In this document: one piece after another, positions 34,975 through 44,365 of the stretch
How the letters are laid out: each line of letters begins with the position of its first letter
Numbering within the stretch: the stretch's first letter is position 1
Translations under genes and position numbers: made by a program
Assembly: GCF_000348905.1 (NCBI RefSeq)
Contig: NZ_AOFT01000013.1
Coordinates: 1 to 64,000 of the forward strand
Source of the DNA: Bhargavaea cecembensis DSE10
GTDB taxonomy: Bacteria > Bacillota > Bacilli > Bacillales_A > Planococcaceae
DNA length: 64,000 nucleotides
Direction: 5' to 3'
Notes under the pieces: generated by a model
Seen by the model: the letters and a program-made list of their open reading frames with translations, nothing else
Databases searched by the model: none
What the model was told of the DNA's origin: nothing

Positions 34975-36492
34975 TTGAACAATCATTCTCAACAGGGAAA
35001 CCATAAAAAAGTCATCAACTTCATTCCGAACGGGGAATTCTATTACAAGAAGGCACTCGGCGCACTCAAGCGCGACGAGGTGGAAAAGGCCCATAAGTTT
35101 CTCAGCAGGGCGGCGGACCTGAGCCCGGAGGATGCCGACATCCTCCTGCAGTACGCCATCCTGGAGATTGATATGGGCCGCTTTGAGCATGCCCGCGACC
35201 TCCTGATGGCCGCCCATGATTCGGGCCCGGAAGATCCGGACACCCTGTTTTATCTGTCCGAGGTGCATGTCAATCTGGGCTATCTCCGGGATGCGATCCG
35301 GTACGCGCAGAGATACCTCAAGCTGGCTCCGGAAGGGCTGTACCGTGGCGAGGCGATGGACATCATCGAGTTCTCCGAGCATGAACTGTACGGGTTGCCG
35401 GATGATGCCGAAGGGGACGGGCGGCTGGACTACATTCTTGACCGCGGCCGCCGTCTGATGGAATCCGGGGAATTCCGGGAAGCCGTCAACCTGCTGGAAT
35501 CTGCGATCGAGGAACACCCTGATTTCTGGGCGGCCTATAACAACCTGGCGCTCGCCTACTTCTATATCGGCGACACCGAGCAGGCGGAGGCGCTTCTGAA
35601 CCAGGTGCTGCGGGGAGACAACGGCAACCTCCATGCCCTCTGCAACTTTGCGGTCTTCCACTTTTATAAGCAGGACGCGGAAGCGCTCAACCGGATGGTC
35701 TCCATCCTGCTGAAGATCCGCCCGATGCTCGTCGACCACCGCTATAAGCTCGGGGCGACACTTGCTCTGGTCGGCCGCCATCAGGAGGCGTACGGTTGGC
35801 TCCGCGGCCTGCAACGGATCGGCTTCGAAGGCGATCCGGGCTTTTACTTCTGGCTGGCGCATGCCGCGGCCATGATCGGAGAGGATAAGGTCGCTCGCGA
35901 TGCATGGGCGGTGCTTGTGTCGATGGATCCGTCCAAGGAAGGCAAGGAGCCGTGGCTGCGGGCACGGATTCCGGATACGCCCGAAAACGACCCGAAATTC
36001 GTCATCGGTAAACTGAACAGCGGGGAAGAGGGGCTGCGCCTGCTCGGCCTGTTCCTGACGGGGAAATCGATGCGCCGCGAGGATATCCTGACCCACCCGG
36101 AATGGCCGGACGTCGAAAAGATGTCGACGACGGAAAAGCTGTTCCTGGCAAATGGCCTCGGCCACCGGCTCCCCGGGAGGGATCGCGGAGAACTCCTTTA
36201 TAATCGGGTGTTCGAAGCGACCGACCTGCTTTACAGCCGCTATGAGCCGCTCACGGAGGAGAACATGCCCATCCTGGAAATGTGGTTCCTCATGTGCAGC
36301 CGTGCCATCGACGAAAGCTACGCTTTCCGCAATCCGCAGGCCATCGCCGCATCGGCGGAGTACATGTACCGCTCTTCACGGCACGAAGGCGTCACGAAAA
36401 AAGAAACGGCGGAGGCCTATGGCATCTCTGTAAAGACCCTCACGAAGTATGTCAATGAACTGTTCCGCTTCCTGCCGTTCCCGCGCAGTTAG
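34975..36492 (+). CDS. yvcD: TPR-repeat protein YvcD with C-terminal helix-turn-helix-like end
   Basis: 505 residues from TTG 34975, chosen because CGGAGGAA lies 8 nt upstream and no ATG follows for a long way. Tandem tetratricopeptide helices are clear at about residues 22-150 (YYKKALGALKRDEVEKAHKFLSRAADLSP and following) and 190-300 (AYNNLALAYFYIGDTEQAEALLNQVL). The last ~40 residues (GVTKKETAEAYGISVKTLTKYVNELF) look like a helix-turn-helix. It sits before trxB as in B. subtilis. The function is unknown. A TATAAT at about 34899 may be its promoter. Confidence 0.85.
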   Translation: MNNHSQQGNHKKVINFIPNGEFYYKKALGALKRDEVEKAHKFLSRAADLSPEDADILLQYAILEIDMGRFEHARDLLMAAHDSGPEDPDTLFYLSEVHVNLGYLRDAIRYAQRYLKLAPEGLYRGEAMDIIEFSEHELYGLPDDAEGDGRLDYILDRGRRLMESGEFREAVNLLESAIEEHPDFWAAYNNLALAYFYIGDTEQAEALLNQVLRGDNGNLHALCNFAVFHFYKQDAEALNRMVSILLKIRPMLVDHRYKLGATLALVGRHQEAYGWLRGLQRIGFEGDPGFYFWLAHAAAMIGEDKVARDAWAVLVSMDPSKEGKEPWLRARIPDTPENDPKFVIGKLNSGEEGLRLLGLFLTGKSMRREDILTHPEWPDVEKMSTTEKLFLANGLGHRLPGRDRGELLYNRVFEATDLLYSRYEPLTEENMPILEMWFLMCSRAIDESYAFRNPQAIAASAEYMYRSSRHEGVTKKETAEAYGISVKTLTKYVNELFRFLPFPRS

Positions 36493-36527
36493 GCAGAATG
36501 TTTGAGCCTGCGCTGCAAATGGAATAG

Positions 36528-37520
<993 letters not shown>

Positions 37521-37570
37521 TTTTAATCTGTTCTTAACCGCACTGTAACAGCGCTGCAATAAAAAGGGTG

Positions 37571-37654
37571 TATAGTAAGAAGTGTAAATTGACCCCCCTT
37601 TATGATAGCAACACCTTTAGACGGCACCGGAACGCCCGGCTGCCGTCCTTTTTT
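37571..37654 (+). ncRNA. possible ~70-nt small RNA between trxB and yvcI
   Basis: A TATAGT (37571-37576) is followed about 45 bp later by a strong terminator, with no open frame between. Upstream, TTAAC, GTAAC and GCAAT recur at 11-bp steps, which resembles a weak Pho-box-like array. A short transcript from about 37583 to 37654 is possible. This is speculative. Confidence 0.25.
37620..37654 (+). terminator. Rho-independent terminator
   Basis: GACGGCA / TGCCGTC with an inner CCGG/CCGG stem and a run of six T. Confidence 0.85.
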
Positions 37655-37729
37655 GCATTCCTTTTGTATCCCCTATCCGTTGCATAGTATAATAAAGGGT
37701 AGAATGTTTTCCGGGAAGGTGGGAGACCG

Positions 37730-38212
37730 ATGCAGCGGATCGCCAATCTGTTGGTTATCCAGGACGGAAAAGTCCTGTTGTTGAAGAAGCCCCGCCGCGG
37801 CTGGTATGTCGCGCCGGGCGGGAAGATGGAGGCGGGAGAGTCTGTCTATTCGGCCGCTTTCCGGGAGTTTACGGAAGAAACCGGCGCGACACCGCTCGAG
37901 CCGCATTTAAAAGGGATTTACACAATGGTGATCCGGGACGAGGCAAATACCCGGACGCTGGATGAATGGATGCTCTATACATTCGCGGCACGCGGCCTTG
38001 AGGGCGTGCCGTTTGAGGAGAACCGGGAAGGAAAGCTTGAATGGCATGATGTCAGCGAGCTGGATACCCTGCCGATGGCAGAAGGCGACCGCATGAACCT
38101 GAAATTTGCCGCCGGAAGCCCGGGAACCCAATACGGCACGTTCACCTATACGGAGGAATTCAGGCTGCTCGGGGCTGACCTCCAGCAGTCGGAAGAAAGG
38201 GTGGGACCATGA
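37730..38212 (+). CDS. yvcI: NUDIX hydrolase YvcI
   Basis: 160 residues. The Nudix box GKMEAGESVYSAAFREFTEETGA (about residues 31-53, shown in the form G-x5-E-x7-RE-x2-EE-x-G) is intact, so it should hydrolyse a nucleoside diphosphate linked to another group. Its place just before rapZ is conserved in Bacillales. It overlaps rapZ by 4 bp. Confidence 0.92.
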   Translation: MQRIANLLVIQDGKVLLLKKPRRGWYVAPGGKMEAGESVYSAAFREFTEETGATPLEPHLKGIYTMVIRDEANTRTLDEWMLYTFAARGLEGVPFEENREGKLEWHDVSELDTLPMAEGDRMNLKFAAGSPGTQYGTFTYTEEFRLLGADLQQSEERVGP

Positions 38213-39102
38213 CGGAGCAGAAAAAAGAAAACAGCGGCAACATGGAACTGGTCGTCATCACCGGAATGTCCGGTGCCGGCAAGACAGTCGCCATGCAGAG
38301 TTTCGAGGATCTGGGCTATTACTGCATCGACAATCTTCCGCCGGAACTGCTCCTGACATTCCTGAAGCTCCTTGCGGATTCGGACCGGAAGCAGAAACGG
38401 GTGGCTGCCGTTATGGACATGCGCGGCAGGGAGTATTTTGATTCACTGACCGGGACGCTGGACCAGATCGAGGCGGCGGATGGATTTGACCTGCAGGTTC
38501 TCTTCCTCGACGCCGACGACAGCACGCTCGTCAAGCGCTACAAGGAAACCCGCCGCAAGCATCCGCTGTCACACGGAGGGCTGGTCAGCGACGGCATCCG
38601 CAAGGAGCGGGAGATGCTGTCCGAGCTCAAGGGCAGGGCGCGCTACCTGTTCAACACGACTTATCTGCGGCCGCGGGAACTCAGGGAAAAGATTGTCGAG
38701 AGCTTTTCCGATACAGAAAAGGGAACGTTCACGGTCAACGTCATGTCGTTCGGCTACAAGCACGGCATCCCGATCGACGCTGACATCGCACTTGACGTGA
38801 GGTTCCTGCCGAACCCGTACTATATCGAGGAACTGAAGCCCCTTACCGGCCTGCAGTCGGATGTCTATGAATATGTCATGAATCAAAACGATACAAAGGA
38901 ACTGATCGCGAAGCTGGAAGATCTCTTCCGCTTCCTCATCCCGAGATACAAGGAAGAGGGCAAGGCGCAGCTTGTCATCGCATTCGGCTGCACGGGCGGC
39001 CAGCACCGCTCCGTATCACTCGCGGAGTATTTCGCGGAGAAGCTGAGCGGCGAGTACAAGACGTCGGTAACCCATCGGGATATCAAACACAGAAAGGGCT
39101 GA
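38209..39102 (+). CDS. rapZ: RapZ/YvcJ family nucleotide-binding protein
   Basis: 297 residues. The P-loop GMSGAGKTVAMQSFEDLGYYCIDNLP (residues ~19-45; key GxSGAGK) and the C-terminal FGCTGGQHRSV (about residue 260) are the hallmarks of the RapZ (DUF/UPF0042) family. In E. coli RapZ guides GlmZ cleavage; in B. subtilis YvcJ hydrolyses nucleotides and affects competence. Part of the yvcI-rapZ-yvcK-whiA-crh cluster. Confidence 0.95.
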   Translation: MTEQKKENSGNMELVVITGMSGAGKTVAMQSFEDLGYYCIDNLPPELLLTFLKLLADSDRKQKRVAAVMDMRGREYFDSLTGTLDQIEAADGFDLQVLFLDADDSTLVKRYKETRRKHPLSHGGLVSDGIRKEREMLSELKGRARYLFNTTYLRPRELREKIVESFSDTEKGTFTVNVMSFGYKHGIPIDADIALDVRFLPNPYYIEELKPLTGLQSDVYEYVMNQNDTKELIAKLEDLFRFLIPRYKEEGKAQLVIAFGCTGGQHRSVSLAEYFAEKLSGEYKTSVTHRDIKHRKG

Positions 39103-39106
39103 TCCC

Positions 39107-40087
39107 ATGCCCGGAAAAAAGGGGAAAAAGCGCATTGTGGCGATTGGCGGGGGAACCGGCCTGTCCACGATCCTGCGCGGCCTGAAACAGTATGATGTCG
39201 ACCTGACCGCCATTGTGACTGTCGCCGATGACGGAGGCAGCTCAGGGAAGATCCGGAAAGACTACATGATTCCGCCGCCGGGTGACGTCCGGAACGTCAT
39301 CGCGGCGCTTTCCGATGTCGAGCCGCTTGTGCTGGAAATGTTCCAGTACCGTTTTGCCGCATCGGAGGGGCTTGGCGGCCACTCGCTCGGAAACCTGATG
39401 CTGGCGGCGATGACGAACATCACCGGTGATTTCTCCAGCGCAGTGGCGGAAATGAGCAGGTTCCTCAACATCAAGGGACGTGTGCTTCCTGCCGCGAACC
39501 AGATCATCACGCTCGGGGCGGAACTTGAAGACGGCTCGATCATCAACGGCGAGTCGAAGATCCCGGTTTACGGCCACCGGATCCGGCGGGTATTCCTGCT
39601 CCCGGACGAAGTGGAGCCGTTGGATGATGCCGTCCGTGCAATTCGCAGGGCTGACATGATAATCGTCGGGCCCGGCAGCCTGTATACCAGCATTTTGCCG
39701 AACCTGCTCGTACCCGGAATCGGGGAAGCCGTACTTAAATCCAAAGCGCGCAGGCTCTACATATGCAACATCATGACCCAGCCGGGCGAGACATCGTCGT
39801 TCAGCGCGTCGGACCATGTCCGCGTGATGTACGACCATCTCGGCGCCCGGTTCCTCGACGGCGTCGTCGTCAATGACGGCACCGGTCTGGACGCAGTGGC
39901 GGAAGATTATCGCCAGCAGCAGTCCGTTCCGGTGCAGGGTGATGTGGAGAACCTCGGGAAACTGGCGGATGATGTCATCCTGGCAGATATCGCGACCATC
40001 GTGGGCGGACATGTCCGGCACGATGCGGGCAAGGTGGCGGAGCTGATCTGCAGCTACCTGGATAGCCCGGACGGGGCGGCCGTCTGA
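39107..40087 (+). CDS. yvcK: YvcK/MgfK gluconeogenesis and cell-shape factor
   Basis: 326 residues. [18 protein letters not shown] at the start, [17 protein letters not shown] (about residue 44), [13 protein letters not shown] and [13 protein letters not shown] are those of the CofD-like YvcK family. It binds UDP-sugars, is needed on gluconeogenic carbon sources and for proper PBP1 placement. Four bases after rapZ. Confidence 0.95.
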   Translation: MPGKKGKKRIVAIGGGTGLSTILRGLKQYDVDLTAIVTVADDGGSSGKIRKDYMIPPPGDVRNVIAALSDVEPLVLEMFQYRFAASEGLGGHSLGNLMLAAMTNITGDFSSAVAEMSRFLNIKGRVLPAANQIITLGAELEDGSIINGESKIPVYGHRIRRVFLLPDEVEPLDDAVRAIRRADMIIVGPGSLYTSILPNLLVPGIGEAVLKSKARRLYICNIMTQPGETSSFSASDHVRVMYDHLGARFLDGVVVNDGTGLDAVAEDYRQQQSVPVQGDVENLGKLADDVILADIATIVGGHVRHDAGKVAELICSYLDSPDGAAV

Positions 40088-40120
40088 CCTGACGGCCGCC
40101 CGTGAAAGGAGAGGAAGCCG

Positions 40121-41068
40121 GTGTCTTTCGCATCGGAAACGAAAAAAGAACTGACGCAGGTGGAGATGGACGATTGCTGCACCCGTGCGGAGCTGTCAGC
40201 CTTTATCAAGATGAACGGGGTGCTGTCGTTTTCAAACCGGCAGATGAGCCTCGACGTCCAGACAGAAAACGCGGCGATTGCCCGCAGGATGTATACTAAC
40301 ATGCGGCGCCTGTACCCGTACAAGGTGGAGCTGCTCGTCCGGAAGAAAATGCGGCTGAAGAAAAACAATGTTTATATATGCAGGATCCGCGAAGGCGCGA
40401 AGACAATGCTGGAGGATCTGAAGATCACCGGAGAGGGCATCAGTTTCGCCGAAGGCGTCTCTAAGGAAATCGTCAAGGACGACTGCTGCAGGCGTTCCTA
40501 CCTCCGCGGTGCATTTCTTGCGGGCGGTTCGGTCAATAATCCGGAAACCTCGTCTTATCATTTGGAGATCTTCTCGCTTTACCAGGAGCACAGCGAGGCG
40601 CTGGTGGAGCTGATGAACGCCTACGGCCTGAATGCCAAATCGATCGAGCGCAAAAAAGGATTCATCGCCTATCTGAAAGAGGCGGAGAAGATCTCCGACT
40701 TCCTCAGCCTGATCGGCGCCCACTCCGCACTGCTCAAGTTCGAGGATGTCCGCATCGTGCGGGACATGCGCAACAGCGTCAACCGCCTCGTCAACTGCGA
40801 GACGGCAAACCTGAACAAGACGATCGGAGCCGCCATGCGCCAGGTGGAGAATATCCAGTACATCGACCAGATGATCGGCATCGAAGGGCTGCCGGAGCGG
40901 CTGCAGGAAATCGCCCGGCTCCGTGTCGAGTACCAGGACATTACATTGAAGGAACTCGGAGAGATGGTATCGGGCCCGCCGATCAGCAAGTCGGGGGTCA
41001 ACCACCGGCTGCGCAAGATTGACGAGATCGCGGAAAAGCTGCGAAAAGGCGGAGTATCGCTGAAGTAA
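40121..41068 (+). CDS. whiA: DNA-binding protein WhiA
   Basis: 315 residues from GTG 40121, with AAAGGAGAGG upstream ([14 protein letters not shown]). The N-terminal two-thirds is the LAGLIDADG-like fold without nuclease residues ([21 protein letters not shown] near residue 130), and the C-terminal helix-turn-helix is seen in [27 protein letters not shown]. In Bacillus it influences Z-ring formation and chromosome segregation; in Streptomyces it is a sporulation activator. Confidence 0.96.
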   Translation: MSFASETKKELTQVEMDDCCTRAELSAFIKMNGVLSFSNRQMSLDVQTENAAIARRMYTNMRRLYPYKVELLVRKKMRLKKNNVYICRIREGAKTMLEDLKITGEGISFAEGVSKEIVKDDCCRRSYLRGAFLAGGSVNNPETSSYHLEIFSLYQEHSEALVELMNAYGLNAKSIERKKGFIAYLKEAEKISDFLSLIGAHSALLKFEDVRIVRDMRNSVNRLVNCETANLNKTIGAAMRQVENIQYIDQMIGIEGLPERLQEIARLRVEYQDITLKELGEMVSGPPISKSGVNHRLRKIDEIAEKLRKGGVSLK

Positions 41069-41148
41069 GTTTGTTCTTGTCCTTTTCGGGCTTCTCCGAT
41101 ACGATAAAGGAATAGACAAGCAACCGGTTGCAAAGGAGGAAGTCGGCC

Positions 41149-41412
41149 ATGACCGAACGGACACTAGAGGTGAAACTGAAATCCGGCCTGCAGGCCAGGC
41201 AGGCGGCGCTGTTCGTCCAGGAAGCGAACCGTTTCTCCTCGGACATCTACCTGGAGAAGGGGGCGCGCAAGGTGAACGCCAAGAGCATCATGGGCATCAT
41301 GAGCCTTGCCATCGCCAGAGGGGTAGAGGTGACGCTGAGCGCGGACGGCCACGATGAGGAAGACGCCGTAACGGCTCTTGCTGCAATTATTGAAGATGAA
41401 GCGGCCAAGTGA
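41149..41412 (+). CDS. crh: catabolite-repression HPr-like protein Crh
   Basis: 87 residues. It is an HPr fold in which the PTS phospho-site His15 is replaced by Gln (SGLQARQAALF, Q15), while Ser46 is kept (KVNAKSIMGIM). That combination identifies Crh rather than HPr: it cannot carry PTS phosphate but is phosphorylated by HPrK and acts as a CcpA co-repressor. AAAGGAGG precedes the ATG. Last gene of the yvcI-crh operon. Confidence 0.97.
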   Translation: MTERTLEVKLKSGLQARQAALFVQEANRFSSDIYLEKGARKVNAKSIMGIMSLAIARGVEVTLSADGHDEEDAVTALAAIIEDEAAK

Positions 41413-41443
41413 CCATCAGCCGTTTTTGAATGAAACCAACAAG

Positions 41444-41472
41444 AAAAGACCCGGCATCCCGCCGGGTCTTTT
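41444..41472. terminator. bidirectional terminator between crh and clpP
   Basis: AAAAGACCCGG / CCGGGTCTTTT, 11 bp perfect with A and T runs on both sides, between convergent genes. Confidence 0.9.
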
Positions 41473-41477
41473 GGCTT

Positions 41478-42089
41478 TTACTTGTCTTCTTTTTTGTCTT
41501 TCTGAAGTTCGTTCCGCTCGATGATGTGGTCGATGAGGCCATATTCCTTCGCGCGCTCAGCAGTCATGAAGTTGTCGCGCTCTGTATCGCGCTCAAGGAC
41601 TTCAAGCGGCTGGCCGGTGCGTTCGGCAAGGATCGTGTTGAGTTTTTCGCGGAGGAAGAGAATGCGTTTTGCCGCGATCTCGATCTCCGTTGCCTGGCCC
41701 TGTGCGCCGCCGAGCGGCTGGTGGATCATCACTTCCGCGTTAGGGAGGGCATAGCGCTTGCCCTTCGTTCCCGCAGCGAGAAGGAAGGCGCCCATCGATG
41801 CTGCCATGCCGATGCAGATTGTCTGCACATCCGGCTTGATGAACTGCATCGTATCGAAGATCGCCATACCTGCAGTGATGCTGCCTCCCGGGCTGTTGAT
41901 GTAGATCGAGATGTCTTTGTCCGGATCTTCAGCCTCGAGGAAGAGAAGCTGCGCGACGATCGAGTTCGCCACGTTATCGTCAATGCCCGAGCCGAGCATG
42001 ATGATGCGGTCTTTCAGGAGCCGCGAGTAAATGTCGTACGCCCGCTCACCGCGGTTCGTCTGTTCGATTACTGTAGGGATGAGATTCAT
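41478..42089 (-). CDS. clpP: ATP-dependent Clp protease proteolytic subunit
   Basis: 203 residues from the ATG complementary to 42087-42089, with GAAGGAGG upstream. The catalytic serine is in [11 protein letters not shown] (about 98), the histidine in MIHQPLGG (about 123), and the aspartate about 172 in ERDTERDNF. It forms the 14-subunit chamber used with ClpC, ClpX or ClpE. The Lys/Asp-rich tail is typical. Under CtsR control by the box upstream. Confidence 0.97.
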   Translation of the reverse strand: MNLIPTVIEQTNRGERAYDIYSRLLKDRIIMLGSGIDDNVANSIVAQLLFLEAEDPDKDISIYINSPGGSITAGMAIFDTMQFIKPDVQTICIGMAASMGAFLLAAGTKGKRYALPNAEVMIHQPLGGAQGQATEIEIAAKRILFLREKLNTILAERTGQPLEVLERDTERDNFMTAERAKEYGLIDHIIERNELQKDKKEDK

Positions 42090-42160
42090 CTGTTCGTCCT
42101 CCTTCAAGTGGATGAGTAAATACCTGCACTGGAACACTATACCCTCCAGCCCTTGAAAAT

Positions 42161-42191
42161 ATCATAAGCTATTTGGTCAATGAAGGTCAAA
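42161..42191 (-). promoter_or_regulatory. clpP promoter overlapping a CtsR operator
   Basis: GGTCAAT-GAA-GGTCAAA on the plus strand (42175-42191) is the CtsR tandem heptad with 3-bp spacing and one mismatch. On the minus strand it contains the -35 TTGACC, with TATGAT 18 bp further (complement of 42161-42166), so CtsR binding would cover the promoter. Confidence 0.85.
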
Positions 42192-42222
42192 TGGGACGCT
42201 TCATTCAAAATGAAAAAGGGGC

Positions 42223-42251
42223 TTGCATCCCGGACGGCATACTTGTATAAT
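42223..42251 (+). promoter_or_regulatory. promoter of the tRNA-Arg gene
   Basis: TTGCAT, 17-bp spacer, TATAAT (42246-42251), about 37 bp before the mature tRNA. Confidence 0.8.
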
Positions 42252-42288
42252 GAAAACTGTCGTCCGGTAAGGAGACTATAAATGTTCT

Positions 42289-42360
42289 GCCCTCGTGGTG
42301 CAACGGATAGCACGTAAGATTCCGGTTCTTAAGATGTGGGTTCGATTCCTGCCGAGGGCG
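42289..42360 (+). tRNA. tRNA-Arg (anticodon CCG)
   Basis: A 72-nt cloverleaf: acceptor GCCCTCG / CGAGGGC, anticodon stem TAAGA / TCTTA around TTCCGGT (anticodon CCG, reading CGG), T-arm with GTTCGATTC, discriminator G. CCA is not encoded. A tRNA-Arg at this position after clpP is also found in B. subtilis. It has its own promoter and terminator. Confidence 0.95.
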
Positions 42361-42368
42361 CTGACAGA

Positions 42369-42396
42369 CGCACACCTGTAAAGGTGTGCGTTTTTT
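42369..42396 (+). terminator. terminator of tRNA-Arg
   Basis: CGCACACCT / AGGTGTGCG, 9 bp perfect, 4-nt loop, six T. Confidence 0.95.
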
Positions 42397-42568
42397 GTTG
42401 TTCCCGGAAAACGGTGTCTGCCTGTTACTCCCTAGCTTCATTCCACATCTCCTGAAACTTTTCCTTCTTTTGTACGTAGAGAATAATGAAACGGCCGTTG
42501 TTTCGAGGGCAATTCGGATAGGGTAAGGTAGGGTTAGATATCGCAGGCAAGAGAGGGGACTGAAACGT

Positions 42569-43147
42569 ATGAGAAAAATGATGGGACCGCTGCTGATCAT
42601 TGTCGGCATCCTGGTCGTCCTGGCCATTATCCTTGTGCCAAAATACAATTCCTTCGTGAATCTGGAGGAAGACGTGAACCAGGCCTACAGCCAGATCGAG
42701 AACCAGCTGCAGCGGCGGATGGACCTGATCCCGAACCTCGTTGAAACCGCAAAAGGCTACGCTGCGCATGAAGAGGAAGTCTTCACGGACATCGCGGATG
42801 CGCGCTCCCGGCTCGCAGGGGCAGGATCTCCGGAAGAACAGGCAAATGCCAACGAAGAACTGACCGGCGCGCTGAGCCGGCTGCTCGTCATTGCCGAAAA
42901 CTATCCGGACCTGAAGGCGAACGAGAACTTCCGCCAGCTCATGGATGAACTGGCCGGGACGGAAAACCGGCTTGCGGTCGCAAGGATGGACTATAATGAA
43001 GCGGCCACCGAGTACAACCGGAATGTCCGGAGATTCCCGGGCAATCTCGTAGCCGGCATTTTCGGATTCGACCAGAAAGAGTACTTTGAAGCGTCGGAGG
43101 CCGCCCAGGAAGCGCCGAAAGTCGATTTCGGGGAGTACGGTAACTGA
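42569..43147 (+). CDS. LemA family membrane protein
   Basis: 192 residues. One N-terminal membrane helix (about residues 6-24) is followed by a long helical bundle with the LemA pattern 'YNSFVNLEEDVNQAYSQIEN', QRRMDLIPNLVETAKGYAAHE, and ends FPGNLVAGIFGF. The topology is short inside, helical domain outside. It overlaps by one base the TPM-domain gene, a common LemA partner. The biological role is unknown. Confidence 0.92.
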   Translation: MRKMMGPLLIIVGILVVLAIILVPKYNSFVNLEEDVNQAYSQIENQLQRRMDLIPNLVETAKGYAAHEEEVFTDIADARSRLAGAGSPEEQANANEELTGALSRLLVIAENYPDLKANENFRQLMDELAGTENRLAVARMDYNEAATEYNRNVRRFPGNLVAGIFGFDQKEYFEASEAAQEAPKVDFGEYGN

Positions 43148-43986
43148 TGAAGCAGCTCTGCAGGACCCTTCTGTTTGTCCTGCTTCTCTTTGCCGGAACG
43201 CCCGCTCTGGCGGCGGAGCCGGACGTACCGGAACCGATCGGTGACAATATTTACGTGCAGGACCATGCCGGCATCCTGACGGCCGATCAGCGATCACAGA
43301 TTGTCTCAATGGCCTCGGCTCTTGATCAGGGGACAGGCGCACAGATCGCCGTGCTGACTGTTCCGTTTGCGGTGGAGATTCCCGAGATGTATGCCCTTCA
43401 GGCACTTCGTGAGTACCAGCTTGGAGCTGCGGGAGAGGATAATGGCGTTCTGCTGCTTGTCTCGACTGTTAAAAACTCCTCAGATGACAGGGCATTTGAA
43501 GTGTCTGTAGGCTATGGTCTTGAGGGGGCTCTCCCGGACGGGAAGGTTGGTCGCATCATAGATGAGTATGGAATGCCGTATCTGAAACCACCGAACCCTA
43601 ATGTGGAACCCGACCCACAGACTGCCATCATGAACGTCTACCGAGTTCTCCACAATGAAGTGGCCAATGAATACAACTGGGAAGGCACCGTCGAGCAGCC
43701 CGAGCCCTATGCGGGCACAGGAAGTGGTGGCGGCGGTGGCGGAATCAGCCCGATTGTCGCAATCATCATCATCTTCGTCCTTGTCAACATGTTCTTCGGA
43801 GGCGGAGGACGAGGAGGCGGCGGAGGACCTGGCGGCAGACGCCGGAGGGGCGGCCCGTTCATCTTCATCCCTGGTTCTTTCGGCGGGGGCGGAGGCTTCG
43901 GAGGAGGCGGCTTCGGCGGAGGAGGCGGCTTCACTGGAGGCGGAGGTGGCTCCGGTGGCGGAGGCGGCGCCGGCCGGGGCTGGTAA
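43147..43986 (+). CDS. TPM-domain (YgcG-type) membrane protein with glycine-rich tail
   Basis: 279 residues. A signal peptide (about 1-23, ends AALAAEP) precedes the TPM domain (VQDHAGILTADQRSQIVSMA to about residue 175), followed by a membrane helix (ISPIVAIIIIFVLVNMFFGG) and a ~65-residue tail of almost only Gly with Phe, Arg and Ser. TPM proteins next to LemA are common and have been linked to photosystem repair in plants and to envelope upkeep in bacteria; the function here is not known. Confidence 0.9.
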   Translation: MKQLCRTLLFVLLLFAGTPALAAEPDVPEPIGDNIYVQDHAGILTADQRSQIVSMASALDQGTGAQIAVLTVPFAVEIPEMYALQALREYQLGAAGEDNGVLLLVSTVKNSSDDRAFEVSVGYGLEGALPDGKVGRIIDEYGMPYLKPPNPNVEPDPQTAIMNVYRVLHNEVANEYNWEGTVEQPEPYAGTGSGGGGGGISPIVAIIIIFVLVNMFFGGGGRGGGGGPGGRRRRGGPFIFIPGSFGGGGGFGGGGFGGGGGFTGGGGGSGGGGGAGRGW

Positions 43987-44011
43987 CCTGACTGGAAAGA
44001 AGGATTACAAT

Positions 44012-44242
44012 ATGAACGTAACTCTATATGTAGGCAACGACTGTCCGCTCTGCGACGAGGCGTTGCTTAATCTGAAGCTTGCAGCGGAGGATGTCCCGCT
44101 TGATGTCGAAGTGATCGACATCAGGCAGGACGACCGGCTGCACGAAAAATACATGCTGATGATCCCGGTCCTTGAAAAGGACGGCGAAGTCCTTCTGTAC
44201 GGGAACATCGGCTACGGTGATGTTATGGAAGCGCTCCTGTAG
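44012..44242 (+). CDS. glutaredoxin-like (DUF836) thiol protein
   Basis: 76 residues from ATG 44012 with AAGGA upstream. The thioredoxin-fold start VTLYVGNDCPLCDEALLNL carries a CPLC redox pair, and MIPVLEKDGEVLLYGN gives the cis-proline (IPVL). It lies between the TPM gene and cggR and has its own terminator. The partner system is unknown. Confidence 0.85.
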   Translation: MNVTLYVGNDCPLCDEALLNLKLAAEDVPLDVEVIDIRQDDRLHEKYMLMIPVLEKDGEVLLYGNIGYGDVMEALL

Positions 44243-44256
44243 CGCTTCTTTTTTTA
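44228..44256 (+). terminator. terminator of the glutaredoxin-like gene
   Basis: GAAGCGCT / AGCGCTTC with a 5-nt loop and seven T, overlapping the stop codon. Confidence 0.92.
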
Positions 44257-44270
44257 TTTGGATAAAAAGT

Positions 44271-44355
44271 TTGCAACTGTCCAATACGTGGAATACAATA
44301 AGTACGAAGTGGGACATAATTTTAATCACCGGGACGTTAGTTGTCCCGAAGTGAG
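44271..44355 (+). promoter_or_regulatory. cggR-gapA promoter and CggR operator
   Basis: TTGCAA (44271-44276), 17-bp spacer, TACAAT (44294-44299). Downstream, CGGGAC-N6-TGTC-N4 (44330-44349) matches the left and centre parts of the CggR operator CGGGAC-N6-TGTC-N4-CGGGAC, and GGGAC occurs once more at 44311. Placement between promoter and start fits roadblock repression relieved by fructose-1,6-bisphosphate. Confidence 0.8.
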
Positions 44356-44365
44356 GAGGATGTCC

